Of a DNA stretch of 64,000 nt, positions 56,454-64,000 are shown piece by piece. The notes under the pieces were generated by a model, which was not told the DNA's origin, ran no database searches, and saw only the letters and a program-made list of their open reading frames with translations. Source of the DNA: Pelagibacterium montanilacus. GTDB taxonomy: Bacteria > Pseudomonadota > Alphaproteobacteria > Rhizobiales > Devosiaceae. Within the stretch, counting starts at the first letter, position 1. The number at the start of each line of letters is the position of its first letter. Where the stretch lies: positions 1 to 64,000 of the forward strand of contig NZ_RZMX01000055.1 in the NCBI RefSeq assembly GCF_003992665.1, written 5' to 3'. Position numbers and translations under genes: made by a program.

Positions 56454-57374
56454 ATGGAACTGGCCCTCGCCGTCCTCGTCACCATCGTCACCGCCGCCAC
56501 CCCGCTCCTGCTTGCGGCGACCGGAGAACTCGTCGTCGAGCGCTCGGGCGTCCTCAATCTCGGGGTCGAGGGCATGATGGTCATGGGCGCCGTCGGCGGG
56601 TTCCTCGCCGCCTATCTCTCGGGCAATCCCTTTCTCGGCATGCTCGCGGGCGTGCTGTTCGGCATGGGCATGGCGCTGCTCTTCGGCTTTCTCTCGCTCA
56701 CCCTCGCCACCAACCAGTACGCCACAGGGCTTGCCCTGACCATCATCGGGCTGGGCCTCGCCTCTCTGATCGGGGAGCCCTTCGTGGGCCGAGCCGGCAT
56801 CCGTCCGCCCCATCTCGATATCCCCGGCCTCTCCGACATCCCCTTTGTCGGCCCGCTGCTCTTTGGCCGCGATCCGTTCTTTTACATCTCGCTCGCGCTC
56901 GTCGCCGGCGTCGTCTGGTTCCTCTTTTACACCAAGCCCGGCCTCACCCTGCGCGCGGTGGGCGACAACCACCAGTCTGCCCATGCGCTGGGCATCAAGG
57001 TCCTGCGCTATCGCTATCTCGCGGTGCTGTTCGGCGGCGCCTGCGCGGGGCTGGCCGGCGCCCAGCTCTCGCTGGTATACACCCCCCAATGGTCCGAGAA
57101 CATGACCGCCGGGCGCGGCTGGATCGCGCTGGCGCTGGTGGTCTTTGCCTCCTGGCGCCCGATGCGCGTGCTCGTGGGCGCCTATCTCTTCGGCGCAGTT
57201 TCGATCGGACAGCTCCATGCTCAGGCGCTCGGCATCCCCATCCCCTCACAGGCGCTGACGGCCCTGCCCTACGCCGCGACCATCGTGGTGCTGGTCATCA
57301 TCTCCCAGAACCGGCGCCTGACCATGATCAACACCCCGGCCTCGCTGGGGAAAAGTTTCGTGCCCGACCGCTGA
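56454..57374 (+). CDS. nucleoside ABC transporter permease 2
   Basis: A 306-residue membrane protein paralogous to the preceding one. ERSGVLNLGVEGMMVMGAV and NQYATGLALTIIGLGLASL are signature segments. Three bases separate it from permease 1. The next gene starts 50 bases after its stop. Confidence 0.9.
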   Translation: MELALAVLVTIVTAATPLLLAATGELVVERSGVLNLGVEGMMVMGAVGGFLAAYLSGNPFLGMLAGVLFGMGMALLFGFLSLTLATNQYATGLALTIIGLGLASLIGEPFVGRAGIRPPHLDIPGLSDIPFVGPLLFGRDPFFYISLALVAGVVWFLFYTKPGLTLRAVGDNHQSAHALGIKVLRYRYLAVLFGGACAGLAGAQLSLVYTPQWSENMTAGRGWIALALVVFASWRPMRVLVGAYLFGAVSIGQLHAQALGIPIPSQALTALPYAATIVVLVIISQNRRLTMINTPASLGKSFVPDR

Positions 57375-57424
57375 TCGGCCGAAGAAAACAAAACCAAGAG
57401 ACGAACCCAAGGAAGGATCACACC

Positions 57425-58501
57425 ATGAAAAAGACACTCCTCGCGCTGCTGGCCGCCGGCACCGCCCTCAGCCTGCCAACCGCAACGCCGGTTCTCGCCC
57501 AGCAGGACACGGCCGAAGCCTGCTTTGTCTATGTCGGCTCGCGCACCGATGGCGGCTGGAGCCAGGCCCATGACATGGCCCGCATGGAAGTCGAAGAGCA
57601 TTTCGGTGACGCGGTGACCACCACCTTTGTCGAGAATGTCGCCGAGGCGACATCGGAAGGCACCATCGAGCGCCTTGCCCGCTCGGGCTGCGACATCGTC
57701 TTCACCACCTCTTTCGGCTTCATGGACCCCACCCTCGCGGTCGCCGAGCGCTTTCCCGACGTCAAGTTCGAGCACGCGACGGGCTACAAGACCGCCGACA
57801 ACATGAGCGCCTACAATTCGCGCTTTTATGAAGGTCGCTTCATCCAGGGCCAGATTGCCGCGAGCATCTCGGAAACCGGCACTGCGGGCTACATCGCCTC
57901 GTTCCCGATCCCCGAAGTGGTCCAGGGCATCAACGCCTTCCTTCTGGGCGCCCAGTCCATCGACCCCGAGTTCTCGGTCCGGGTCGTGTGGGTGAACTCC
58001 TGGTACGATCCGGGCGCGGAAGCCGACGCCGCGCGCGTTCTGATGGATCAGGGCGTGGACGTCATCACCCAGCACACCGATTCCACCGCCCCCATGCAGG
58101 AAGCGGCCTCGCGCGGCATCAAGGCCTTCGGCCAGGCCCTCGACCAGATCGAGGCGGGCCCGGAAACCCAGCTCACTGCCATCATCGACAGCTGGGGGCC
58201 CTACTACATCCGGCGGCTCGAGGCCGTGCTCGACGGCACCTGGGAGAGCGAGAACATCTGGGACGGCCTTGAATCGGGCATCCTGACCATGGCGCCCTAC
58301 ACCAACATGCCCGATGACGTGGCCGCGCTGGCCGCCGAGACCGAGGAAGCCATCAAGGCCGGCGATCTCGTCGTGTTCTCGGGCCCGATCAACCGTCAGG
58401 ACGGCACCGAATGGCTGGCCGAGGGCGATGTCGCCGACGACGAGACCCTGCTCGGTATGAACTTCTACGTCGAGGGCGTGGACGACCAGCTCCCCGAATA
58501 A
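57425..58501 (+). CDS. BMP-family nucleoside-binding lipoprotein-like protein
   Basis: A 358-residue periplasmic binding protein of the Bmp/PnrA group: signal peptide ([21 protein letters not shown]), then [48 protein letters not shown] and [18 protein letters not shown]. No lipobox cysteine is seen, so it is probably a soluble periplasmic form. AGGAAGG precedes the ATG. The operon probably imports purine nucleosides or bases, in line with the deaminases downstream. Confidence 0.88.
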   Translation: MKKTLLALLAAGTALSLPTATPVLAQQDTAEACFVYVGSRTDGGWSQAHDMARMEVEEHFGDAVTTTFVENVAEATSEGTIERLARSGCDIVFTTSFGFMDPTLAVAERFPDVKFEHATGYKTADNMSAYNSRFYEGRFIQGQIAASISETGTAGYIASFPIPEVVQGINAFLLGAQSIDPEFSVRVVWVNSWYDPGAEADAARVLMDQGVDVITQHTDSTAPMQEAASRGIKAFGQALDQIEAGPETQLTAIIDSWGPYYIRRLEAVLDGTWESENIWDGLESGILTMAPYTNMPDDVAALAAETEEAIKAGDLVVFSGPINRQDGTEWLAEGDVADDETLLGMNFYVEGVDDQLPE

Positions 58502-58522
58502 CCTCAGACCGATCCCGGCATG

Positions 58523-58556
58523 GGGCGGCGGCAGCGATGCCGCCGCCCTTTGCTTT
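58523..58556 (+). terminator. intrinsic hairpin between the transporter and ade
   Basis: A perfect 11-bp stem GGGCGGCGGCA / TGCCGCCGCCC with a GCGA (GNRA-type) loop, then TTTGCTTT. It is a likely partial or full terminator separating the transporter operon from ade. Confidence 0.75.
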
Positions 58557-58620
58557 ACGGCTTGACCCGTCCCGGATTTGCCCCGACCCTTTCCTGTCCA
58601 CCAAGCCAGCGGTATCCTCC

Positions 58621-60330
58621 ATGACCGACACAGCCACCCTCGCAAGGATGATCGCCGCCGGTCGCGGGACCGAGCCGGCCGATCTGGTTCTCAAAAACGT
58701 CCGGCTGCTCGACGTCATCACCGGCGCGGTCACCTCCACCGACATCGCCATCGTCGGGGACCGGATCGTGGGCACCCACGGCAGCTATTCGGGCAGGACC
58801 GAAATCGATGCACAGGGCCGCCACGCGGTCCCCGGCTTCATCGATACGCACCTGCACATCGAATCCTCGCTGGTCACCCCCTTCGAGTTCGACCGCTGCG
58901 TCCTGCCCTGCGGGGTGACCACCGTGATCTGCGATCCCCATGAAATCGCCAACGTGCTCGGGGCCGACGGCATCCGCTATTTCCTCGATTGCGCCGAGCG
59001 CACGGTCATGGACATCCGGATCAACCTCTCGTCCTGCGTGCCCGCCACCGCGTTCGAGACCGCCGGCGCCCGGCTCGAGATCGAAGACCTGCTGCCCTTT
59101 GCCGATCATCCCAAGGTCATCGGCCTCGCCGAAATGATGAACTTCCCCGGCGTCATCAACGCCGATCCCGGCATCCTCGCCAAGCTCGCGGCCTTCCAGG
59201 GCCGGCACATGGACGGCCATGCGCCGCTCCTGCGCGGCATGGACCTCAACGCCTATCTCGCCGCCGGCATTCGCACCGATCACGAGGCCACCACCGCCGA
59301 GGAGGCCCGCGAAAAGCTCGCCAAGGGCATGGCCATCCTCATTCGCGAGGGGTCGGTCTCAAAGGACCTCGAGGCGCTGGCCGAAATCCTCGACGAGAAC
59401 ACCTCCAGCTTCGTCGCCCTTTGCACCGACGACCGAAATCCCCTCGACATCGCCGAGGAAGGACACCTCGATTCCTCCATCCGGCGGCTGATCGCGCGCG
59501 GCTGCCCGCTTCACCACGTCTACCGCGCCGCCTCCCATTCGGCGGCCCGCATCTTCGGGCTCACCGATCGCGGACTGCTCGCCCCCGGCTGGCGCGCCGA
59601 TATCGTGCTGCTCGATGATCTCGAGACCTGCGCGGTCCATGACGTCGTCACCGCCGGCCGCCGGGTGACCCCGGAGATATGGGCCGCGCGCCCGACCGTC
59701 GACCCCGTGGGGCTCGGATCGGTCAAGGCCCGGCCGGTATCCCCGGCGGCCTTCACCGTCGCGGCCCGACCCGACCGCAACGAAGTGCCGGTCATCGGCG
59801 TCAAACCCGGCCTCATCCTCACCTATAGGGAATCGGCGACGCTTTCGTCGGGTCCGGACGGGCTCCTCGCGGACACCGATGCGGACGTCATCAAGCTGGC
59901 GGTCGTCGAGAGGCACGGCATCAACGGCAACATCGCGACCAGCTTCGTCACCGGCTTCGGGCTCAAGCGCGGCGCCATCGCCTCCTCGGTCGGCCATGAC
60001 AGCCACAACATCACCGTCGTGGGCGCCAGTGAAACGGACATGGCCTCGGCGGTCAACCGGCTGATCGAGATGGGGGGAGGCTTTGCCGTCGCCGACAACG
60101 GGGCCATCACCGCCGAGTTGGCCCTGCCCATCGCCGGGCTGATGAGCACCGAACCGTTCGAGGCCGTCACCCATGCGCTCGAGAACCTGCGCGATGCGGC
60201 CAAGGCGCTGGGATGCACCCTGCCCGAGCCCTTCCTTCAGGTCGCGTTTCTGGCCCTTCCGGTCATCCCGCACCTCAAGATGACGGACCGGGGACTCTTT
60301 GACGTTGACGCGTTCGATTTTCTGGAATGA
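58621..60330 (+). CDS. ade: adenine deaminase
   Basis: Amidohydrolase that converts adenine to hypoxanthine. It has 569 residues: [20 protein letters not shown] carries the metal-binding histidines (HLH, about 77-79), then [25 protein letters not shown] and [19 protein letters not shown], with [12 protein letters not shown] in the C-terminal region. The preferred start is ATG 58621; an upstream start would overlap the transporter operon. With apt and guanine deaminase it forms the purine salvage set. Confidence 0.93.
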   Translation: MTDTATLARMIAAGRGTEPADLVLKNVRLLDVITGAVTSTDIAIVGDRIVGTHGSYSGRTEIDAQGRHAVPGFIDTHLHIESSLVTPFEFDRCVLPCGVTTVICDPHEIANVLGADGIRYFLDCAERTVMDIRINLSSCVPATAFETAGARLEIEDLLPFADHPKVIGLAEMMNFPGVINADPGILAKLAAFQGRHMDGHAPLLRGMDLNAYLAAGIRTDHEATTAEEAREKLAKGMAILIREGSVSKDLEALAEILDENTSSFVALCTDDRNPLDIAEEGHLDSSIRRLIARGCPLHHVYRAASHSAARIFGLTDRGLLAPGWRADIVLLDDLETCAVHDVVTAGRRVTPEIWAARPTVDPVGLGSVKARPVSPAAFTVAARPDRNEVPVIGVKPGLILTYRESATLSSGPDGLLADTDADVIKLAVVERHGINGNIATSFVTGFGLKRGAIASSVGHDSHNITVVGASETDMASAVNRLIEMGGGFAVADNGAITAELALPIAGLMSTEPFEAVTHALENLRDAAKALGCTLPEPFLQVAFLALPVIPHLKMTDRGLFDVDAFDFLE

Positions 60331-60370
60331 TGCCCTCAAAAAGCCATGGGCCAATCCCCATGTGTAGGCC

Positions 60371-60679
60371 ATGGACGCAAGCAAGGACCGCACCCGACTC
60401 GAACGCCTGTTCATCCGCCTGGAAAAGCGCTTTCCACGCGTCGGACGGGCGATCTATGTCCTGCGCCAGCCTTGGGCCATGCTGATCCGGATTCCACTGG
60501 GCCTGCTGCTGGTCGCCGGTGGCCTCTTGGCCTTCCTGCCGATCCTTGGCGTCTGGATGCTCCCGCTCGGCCTGCTGCTTCTGGCCATCGACCTGCCGTT
60601 CCTCCAGCACCCGGTCAACAGCACGGTCATAAACGGCCAGCGCCGCTGGACCCTCTGGCGCCGCCGCCGCCGCGCCTGA
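60371..60679 (+). CDS. small membrane protein with two helices
   Basis: A 102-residue protein: a charged N-terminus, two hydrophobic helices (LIRIPLGLLLVAGGLLAFL and LGVWMLPLGLLLLAIDLPFL), and an arginine-rich tail (WRRRRRA). The IPLG-L-GG and PILGVWMLPLGLLL pattern is similar to PGPGW-type proteins, but this is not certain. It follows ade by 40 bases. Confidence 0.6.
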   Translation: MDASKDRTRLERLFIRLEKRFPRVGRAIYVLRQPWAMLIRIPLGLLLVAGGLLAFLPILGVWMLPLGLLLLAIDLPFLQHPVNSTVINGQRRWTLWRRRRRA

Positions 60680-60852
60680 GCGACAGCGTCTGGCGCTTCA
60701 GCGCAAACGCCGACACCACCCCTTCGCCTCCCCGGTGCAAACCGTGGGCCAGCCGCATCATAGCTTCAGCCCAGATGCCATTCCCCAGCCCATACCCCCC
60801 ATTGACGGGAGGGATGGGGAGGGGTGAGCAGCGCCAGTCCGGACCCCGGCCC

Positions 60853-60957
60853 TAGAGCATATCCTGTTCTGATTGAATCAGAACAGGAGCTCTAAGTCTT
60901 TGATTTGTCGCGTTTCCGAACCGGAAAAGTGTTTCCACTTGTCCTGGAAACGCTCTA
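60853..60957. repeat. interspersed palindromic repeat, copy 7 (full length, reversed)
   Basis: A full copy in the opposite orientation to copy 4. It has AGAGCATATCCTGTTCTGAT / AATCAGAACAGGA, then AGTCTTTGATTTGTCGCG, CCGAACCGGAAAAGTG and TTTCC, ending CTGGAAACGCTCTA. The final CTA is the complement of the glcB TAG stop codon. Confidence 0.85.
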
Positions 60958-63120
60958 GCTGGCCTTGAGCTGCAGCCGGCTCGCATGCAGCAGTGGCTCG
61001 GTATAGCCCGAAGGCTGGCTGGTGCCTTCGAGCGCCAGCGCCAGCGCGGCCTTGAACGCGATCGAGGATTCGGGATCCACCGCCATCGGGCGGTAGAGCG
61101 GATCGCCCGCGTTCTGCTTGTCCACCACAGCAGCCATGCGGGTGAACGTCGCGACCACCTCGTCCTGGGTCACCACGCCGTGCCAGAGCCAGTTGGCAAT
61201 CGCCTGGGAGGAAATCCGGCAGGTCGCGCGATCTTCCATCAGCCCCACATTGTTGATGTCGGGCACTTTCGAACAGCCAACCCCCTGATCGACCCAGCGC
61301 ACCACATAGCCCAGGATGCCCTGGGCGTTGTTTTCCAGCTCGCGCCCGATCTGCTCGCGCGAAAGCGTCGAGGTGTCGAGCACCGGCATCGAGAACAGCT
61401 CCTCGAGCGGCGCCACGGCCTCGTTGTGCCGCCGCTTCTGGGCCGCGAACACGTCGATCTGGTGATAGTGGATCGCGTGCAGCGTCGCGGCCGTCGGCGA
61501 GGGCACCCAGGCGCAGTTCGCACCCGAATTGGGATGGCCGGTTTTCTGGGCCATCATATCGGCCATGGCGTCGGGCTTGGCCCACATGCCTTTCCCGATC
61601 TGCGCCTTGCCCGAGAACCCGCACCCAAGCCCGATCACGACGTTCCGGTCCTCATAGGACCCGATCCAGCGTTCGGCCTTGATCTGATCCTTGAGCAGCA
61701 CCGGTCCGGCTTCCATCGAGGTGTGGATTTCGTCGCCCGTACGGTCGAGAAAGCCGGTGTTGATGAAGAACACACGCTCGCGTGCCGCATGAATGCACGC
61801 CTTGAGGTTGGCCGAGGTGCGGCGCTCCTCGTCCATGATCCCGATCTTGATGGTGTTGTGCGCCAGGCCCAGGATCTTTTCGACTTCACCAAAGACGTTG
61901 CAGGCAAACAGCACCTCGGTCGGCCCGTGCATCTTGGGCTTGACGATATAGATCGAGCCGGTCCGCGAATTGCCCTGGAGCTTGAGATCGTGCATGGCGC
62001 AAAGGCTGGTCACCACCGCATCCATCAGCCCCTCGCCGATCGGCTGGCCCTCGGCGTCGAGAATGGCATCGGTGGTCATCAGATGCCCGACATTGCGCAC
62101 CAGCAGCAGCGCCCGGCCCTTGAGCGTCAGCTCCGATCCGTCCGGCGCGGTATAGGTCCGGTCCGGGTTGAGCCGGCGGGTGATCGTCTTGCCGCCCTTC
62201 TCGAAGCTCTCGGCAAGGTCGCCCTTCATCAGGCCCAGCCAGTTGCGATAGACCCCGACCTTTTCCTCGGCATCGACCGCCGCCACCGAATCCTCGCAGT
62301 CCTGGATCGTGGTCAGCGCGCTTTCGAGCACCACGTCGGCGAGGTGCGCGGGATGGCTCTTGCCGATATCGCTGGCAGCATCCACCACCAGTTCCGCGTG
62401 CAGCCCGTTGTGGCGCAGGACGATCGTCGTCTTGTCCCCCGCAATGGCATAGCCGACGAAGGCATCGGGGTAGGCCAGCTTGGCCCGCCCGTCCTGGCTC
62501 TCGATCATCAGCCGCGCCTCTGCCCCGCCGGTGTCCACCCCATAGCGGGTGACCGCGCCGTGTTTCACACCCAGCAGCGGGAACGCCTCGTCGAGAAATT
62601 CCGCCGCGCGCGCAAAAACCGCGTCCCCGCGCGCGGGATTGTACGCCTTGCCCGGCGCAAGCTCGCCCTCGGTCGGGATCACGTCGGTGCCATAGAGCGC
62701 ATCATAAAGGCTGCCCCAGCGCGCATTGGCGGCATTGAGCGCATAGCGCGCATTGGACACCGGCACCACGAGCTGAGGCCCGCAGATCGAGGCGATCTCG
62801 GGGTCGAGGTTCTCGGTCTCAATCTCGAAATCGGACGGCTCGTCCTCCAGATACCGGATCTCGCGCAGGAAGGCCTGATAGGCGTCCGGGTCCTTGGCCA
62901 CCGGCCCGTTGGCGCGGTGCCAGTCGTCGATCTGCTGCTGCATCTTGTCGCGAATGTCGAGCAACTCGCGATTGCCCGGCATATAGGCCGCAACCAGCTC
63001 GGCCACTCCCGACCACAGGGTATCGGACGCCACGTCCAGCCCCGTGAGCGCTTCGTTCTCCACGAAATCGGCGAGCTGGCTGTCGATCTTCAGCCCCGCG
63101 CGTTCCACATAAGTGCTCAT
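60955..63120 (-). CDS. glcB: malate synthase G
   Basis: Condenses glyoxylate with acetyl-CoA to malate. It has 721 residues, the normal length for the G isoform. The N-terminal [20 protein letters not shown], the [11 protein letters not shown] segment, the [19 protein letters not shown] stretch, and [19 protein letters not shown] are typical. ATG 63120 has AAGGAG 8 bases upstream. Neighbouring purine genes suggest use of glyoxylate formed by purine breakdown. The stop lies in repeat copy 7. Confidence 0.95.
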   Translation of the reverse strand: MSTYVERAGLKIDSQLADFVENEALTGLDVASDTLWSGVAELVAAYMPGNRELLDIRDKMQQQIDDWHRANGPVAKDPDAYQAFLREIRYLEDEPSDFEIETENLDPEIASICGPQLVVPVSNARYALNAANARWGSLYDALYGTDVIPTEGELAPGKAYNPARGDAVFARAAEFLDEAFPLLGVKHGAVTRYGVDTGGAEARLMIESQDGRAKLAYPDAFVGYAIAGDKTTIVLRHNGLHAELVVDAASDIGKSHPAHLADVVLESALTTIQDCEDSVAAVDAEEKVGVYRNWLGLMKGDLAESFEKGGKTITRRLNPDRTYTAPDGSELTLKGRALLLVRNVGHLMTTDAILDAEGQPIGEGLMDAVVTSLCAMHDLKLQGNSRTGSIYIVKPKMHGPTEVLFACNVFGEVEKILGLAHNTIKIGIMDEERRTSANLKACIHAARERVFFINTGFLDRTGDEIHTSMEAGPVLLKDQIKAERWIGSYEDRNVVIGLGCGFSGKAQIGKGMWAKPDAMADMMAQKTGHPNSGANCAWVPSPTAATLHAIHYHQIDVFAAQKRRHNEAVAPLEELFSMPVLDTSTLSREQIGRELENNAQGILGYVVRWVDQGVGCSKVPDINNVGLMEDRATCRISSQAIANWLWHGVVTQDEVVATFTRMAAVVDKQNAGDPLYRPMAVDPESSIAFKAALALALEGTSQPSGYTEPLLHASRLQLKAS

Positions 63121-63246
63121 CGGCCTGCTCCTTGAGATGGTTTTCAAACCTAACTGGCACCACCCGTCACCGGTGCCAAGCCATTGCGCAACGGGCTTCC
63201 GCCATGCGGAAACGCGCATGGCTCCCCTGGCGCGAACGGCCGATGC

Positions 63247-64000
63247 TCAGGTCCCCGGCCGCGCCTTGGCCGGCCGGCCCGCCACATAGGTCTCGACCAC
63301 CGCCCGGTCGTCCCCGCAGGTCTGGAGGAGGAACAATTCCTCAGAGAGCGTTTCCACCTGCTCCATCTTGAGCGCCATCGAGGGCGTCGCCCGCGCGTCC
63401 AGCACCACGATATCCGCATCGGCTTGCGGCGCGAGAACCCCGATCGTGTGCTCGAGCGAAAGCGCCCTGGCATTGCCCAGCGTCATCATGAAGAAGCTCT
63501 CGATCGGCGAAAGCCGCTGGCCCTTGAGCTGGAGCACCTTGTAGCCCTCGTCGAGCGTGCGAAGCATCGAATAGCTCGTGCCCCCGCCGATATCGGTCGC
63601 CACCCCGATGCGCACATTCCCCTTCTGCATCCGCGCCCGGTCGAAAAGCCCCGAGCCGATGAAAAGGTTCGATGTGGGACAGAACACCGCCACCGATCCG
63701 GTCTCGTAGAGCATCTCGATTTCCCGGTCCTGCATGTGGATGCAGTGCCCCAGAAGCGTCTTGGGCCCGAGCAGCCCGTAATGCTCGTAGATGCCCACAT
63801 AATCGGGAAGGTTGGGATAGAGCTCCCTCGCAAACGCGATCTCGCCGACGCTCTCGTTGACGTGCGTCTGGATATAGGCGTCGGGAAACTGCCGCGCCAG
63901 ATCCTGGCTCATCTCGAGCTGCTCGGGGCTCGAGGTCAGCGCGAACCGGGGGGTGATGGCATAGTGCAGCCGCCCCTTGCCGTCCCACTTCCTGAGCAGC
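63247..64000 (-). CDS. guaD: guanine deaminase, 5' end beyond the window
   Basis: C-terminal 250 residues of a guanine deaminase (amidohydrolase) that converts guanine to xanthine. The frame is open to the right edge, with GRLHYAITPRFALTSSPEQ just ahead of an internal ATG, so the gene continues past 64000. HVNESVGEI, LLGHCIHM, CPTSNLFIGSGLFD and GVATDIGGGTSYSMLRTL are the family's metal and substrate segments. Its product feeds xanthine catabolism, consistent with the adjacent glcB and ade. Confidence 0.9.
   Translation of the reverse strand, partial: LLRKWDGKGRLHYAITPRFALTSSPEQLEMSQDLARQFPDAYIQTHVNESVGEIAFARELYPNLPDYVGIYEHYGLLGPKTLLGHCIHMQDREIEMLYETGSVAVFCPTSNLFIGSGLFDRARMQKGNVRIGVATDIGGGTSYSMLRTLDEGYKVLQLKGQRLSPIESFFMMTLGNARALSLEHTIGVLAPQADADIVVLDARATPSMALKMEQVETLSEELFLLQTCGDDRAVVETYVAGRPAKARPGT

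Noticed and set aside
60985-63135. 716-residue plus-strand open frame
   Set aside because: It is the antisense shadow of malate synthase G; composition is Arg/His-rich and no family is recognisable.
63155-63178. TGGCACC / GGTGCCA inverted repeat ahead of glcB
   Set aside because: It could be a leader hairpin or regulator site, but there is no T run and no family regulator nearby to support a call.

Overview
The window is about 64 kb of GC-rich chromosome from an alphaproteobacterium. The lgt-midA-pgeF operon, the prs/rplY/pth/ychF block, the apt/petABC/trmL/hemF block, a 16-bp TTAA-N7-TTAAC CtrA-type box, winged-helix/TPR regulator proteins and the purine catabolic cluster all fit the Hyphomicrobiales. 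The closest match in my judgement is the Devosiaceae (Devosia/Pelagibacterium-like), but this is inferred from gene content and not from a search. Most genes are housekeeping genes in tight, often ATGA-overlapping operons. No tRNA, rRNA or CRISPR array was seen.

Layout. 1-908: a complete IS5-family element with terminal inverted repeats. 909-1921: an AT-rich remnant holding an IS-truncated Nmad2-like gene overlapped by a uracil-DNA-glycosylase-like gene. 2058-16519: a stress flavoprotein, pgeF-midA-lgt, ubiK, a phosphoesterase, ybjN-like-proC-csaA, uppP, marR, ilvE, moaE-moaD-pgsA-uvrC-SDR and small membrane or secreted proteins. 16659-26468: prs, rplY, pth, ychF, a DHA2 exporter, a HhH-GPD protein, two MaoC hydratases and DUF423. 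26583-31773: apt, the cytochrome bc1 operon (Rieske, cytochrome b, cytochrome c1), trmL-hemF. 31868-37208: DUF1059, CCA-adding enzyme, two NUDIX hydrolases, GNAT, glutathionyl-hydroquinone reductase-like GST and a phosphoesterase. 37240-40185: murL-murD2-SMR, the alternative D-glutamate route of peptidoglycan synthesis. 40192-48228: a phasin-like protein, a wHTH/TPR membrane protein, a degenerate receiver protein, otsBA, and an Rrf2-controlled flavin reductase. 48450-53231: a ribose-type ABC transporter divergent from its LacI regulator. 53299-64000: a BMP-type nucleoside ABC transporter, adenine deaminase, malate synthase G and a guanine deaminase cut by the right edge.

The last block reads as purine salvage and catabolism: nucleoside uptake, deamination of adenine and guanine, and malate synthase G, which would use the glyoxylate released from purine ring breakdown. 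The window also carries at least seven copies of an interspersed palindromic repeat of about 60-125 bp. In four copies one end supplies the TAG stop codon of the adjacent gene. The points most worth following are the Nmad2/UDG pair, the MurL-MurD2 pathway, the stop-codon-supplying repeat, and several clean operator palindromes (LacI, Rrf2, CtrA).
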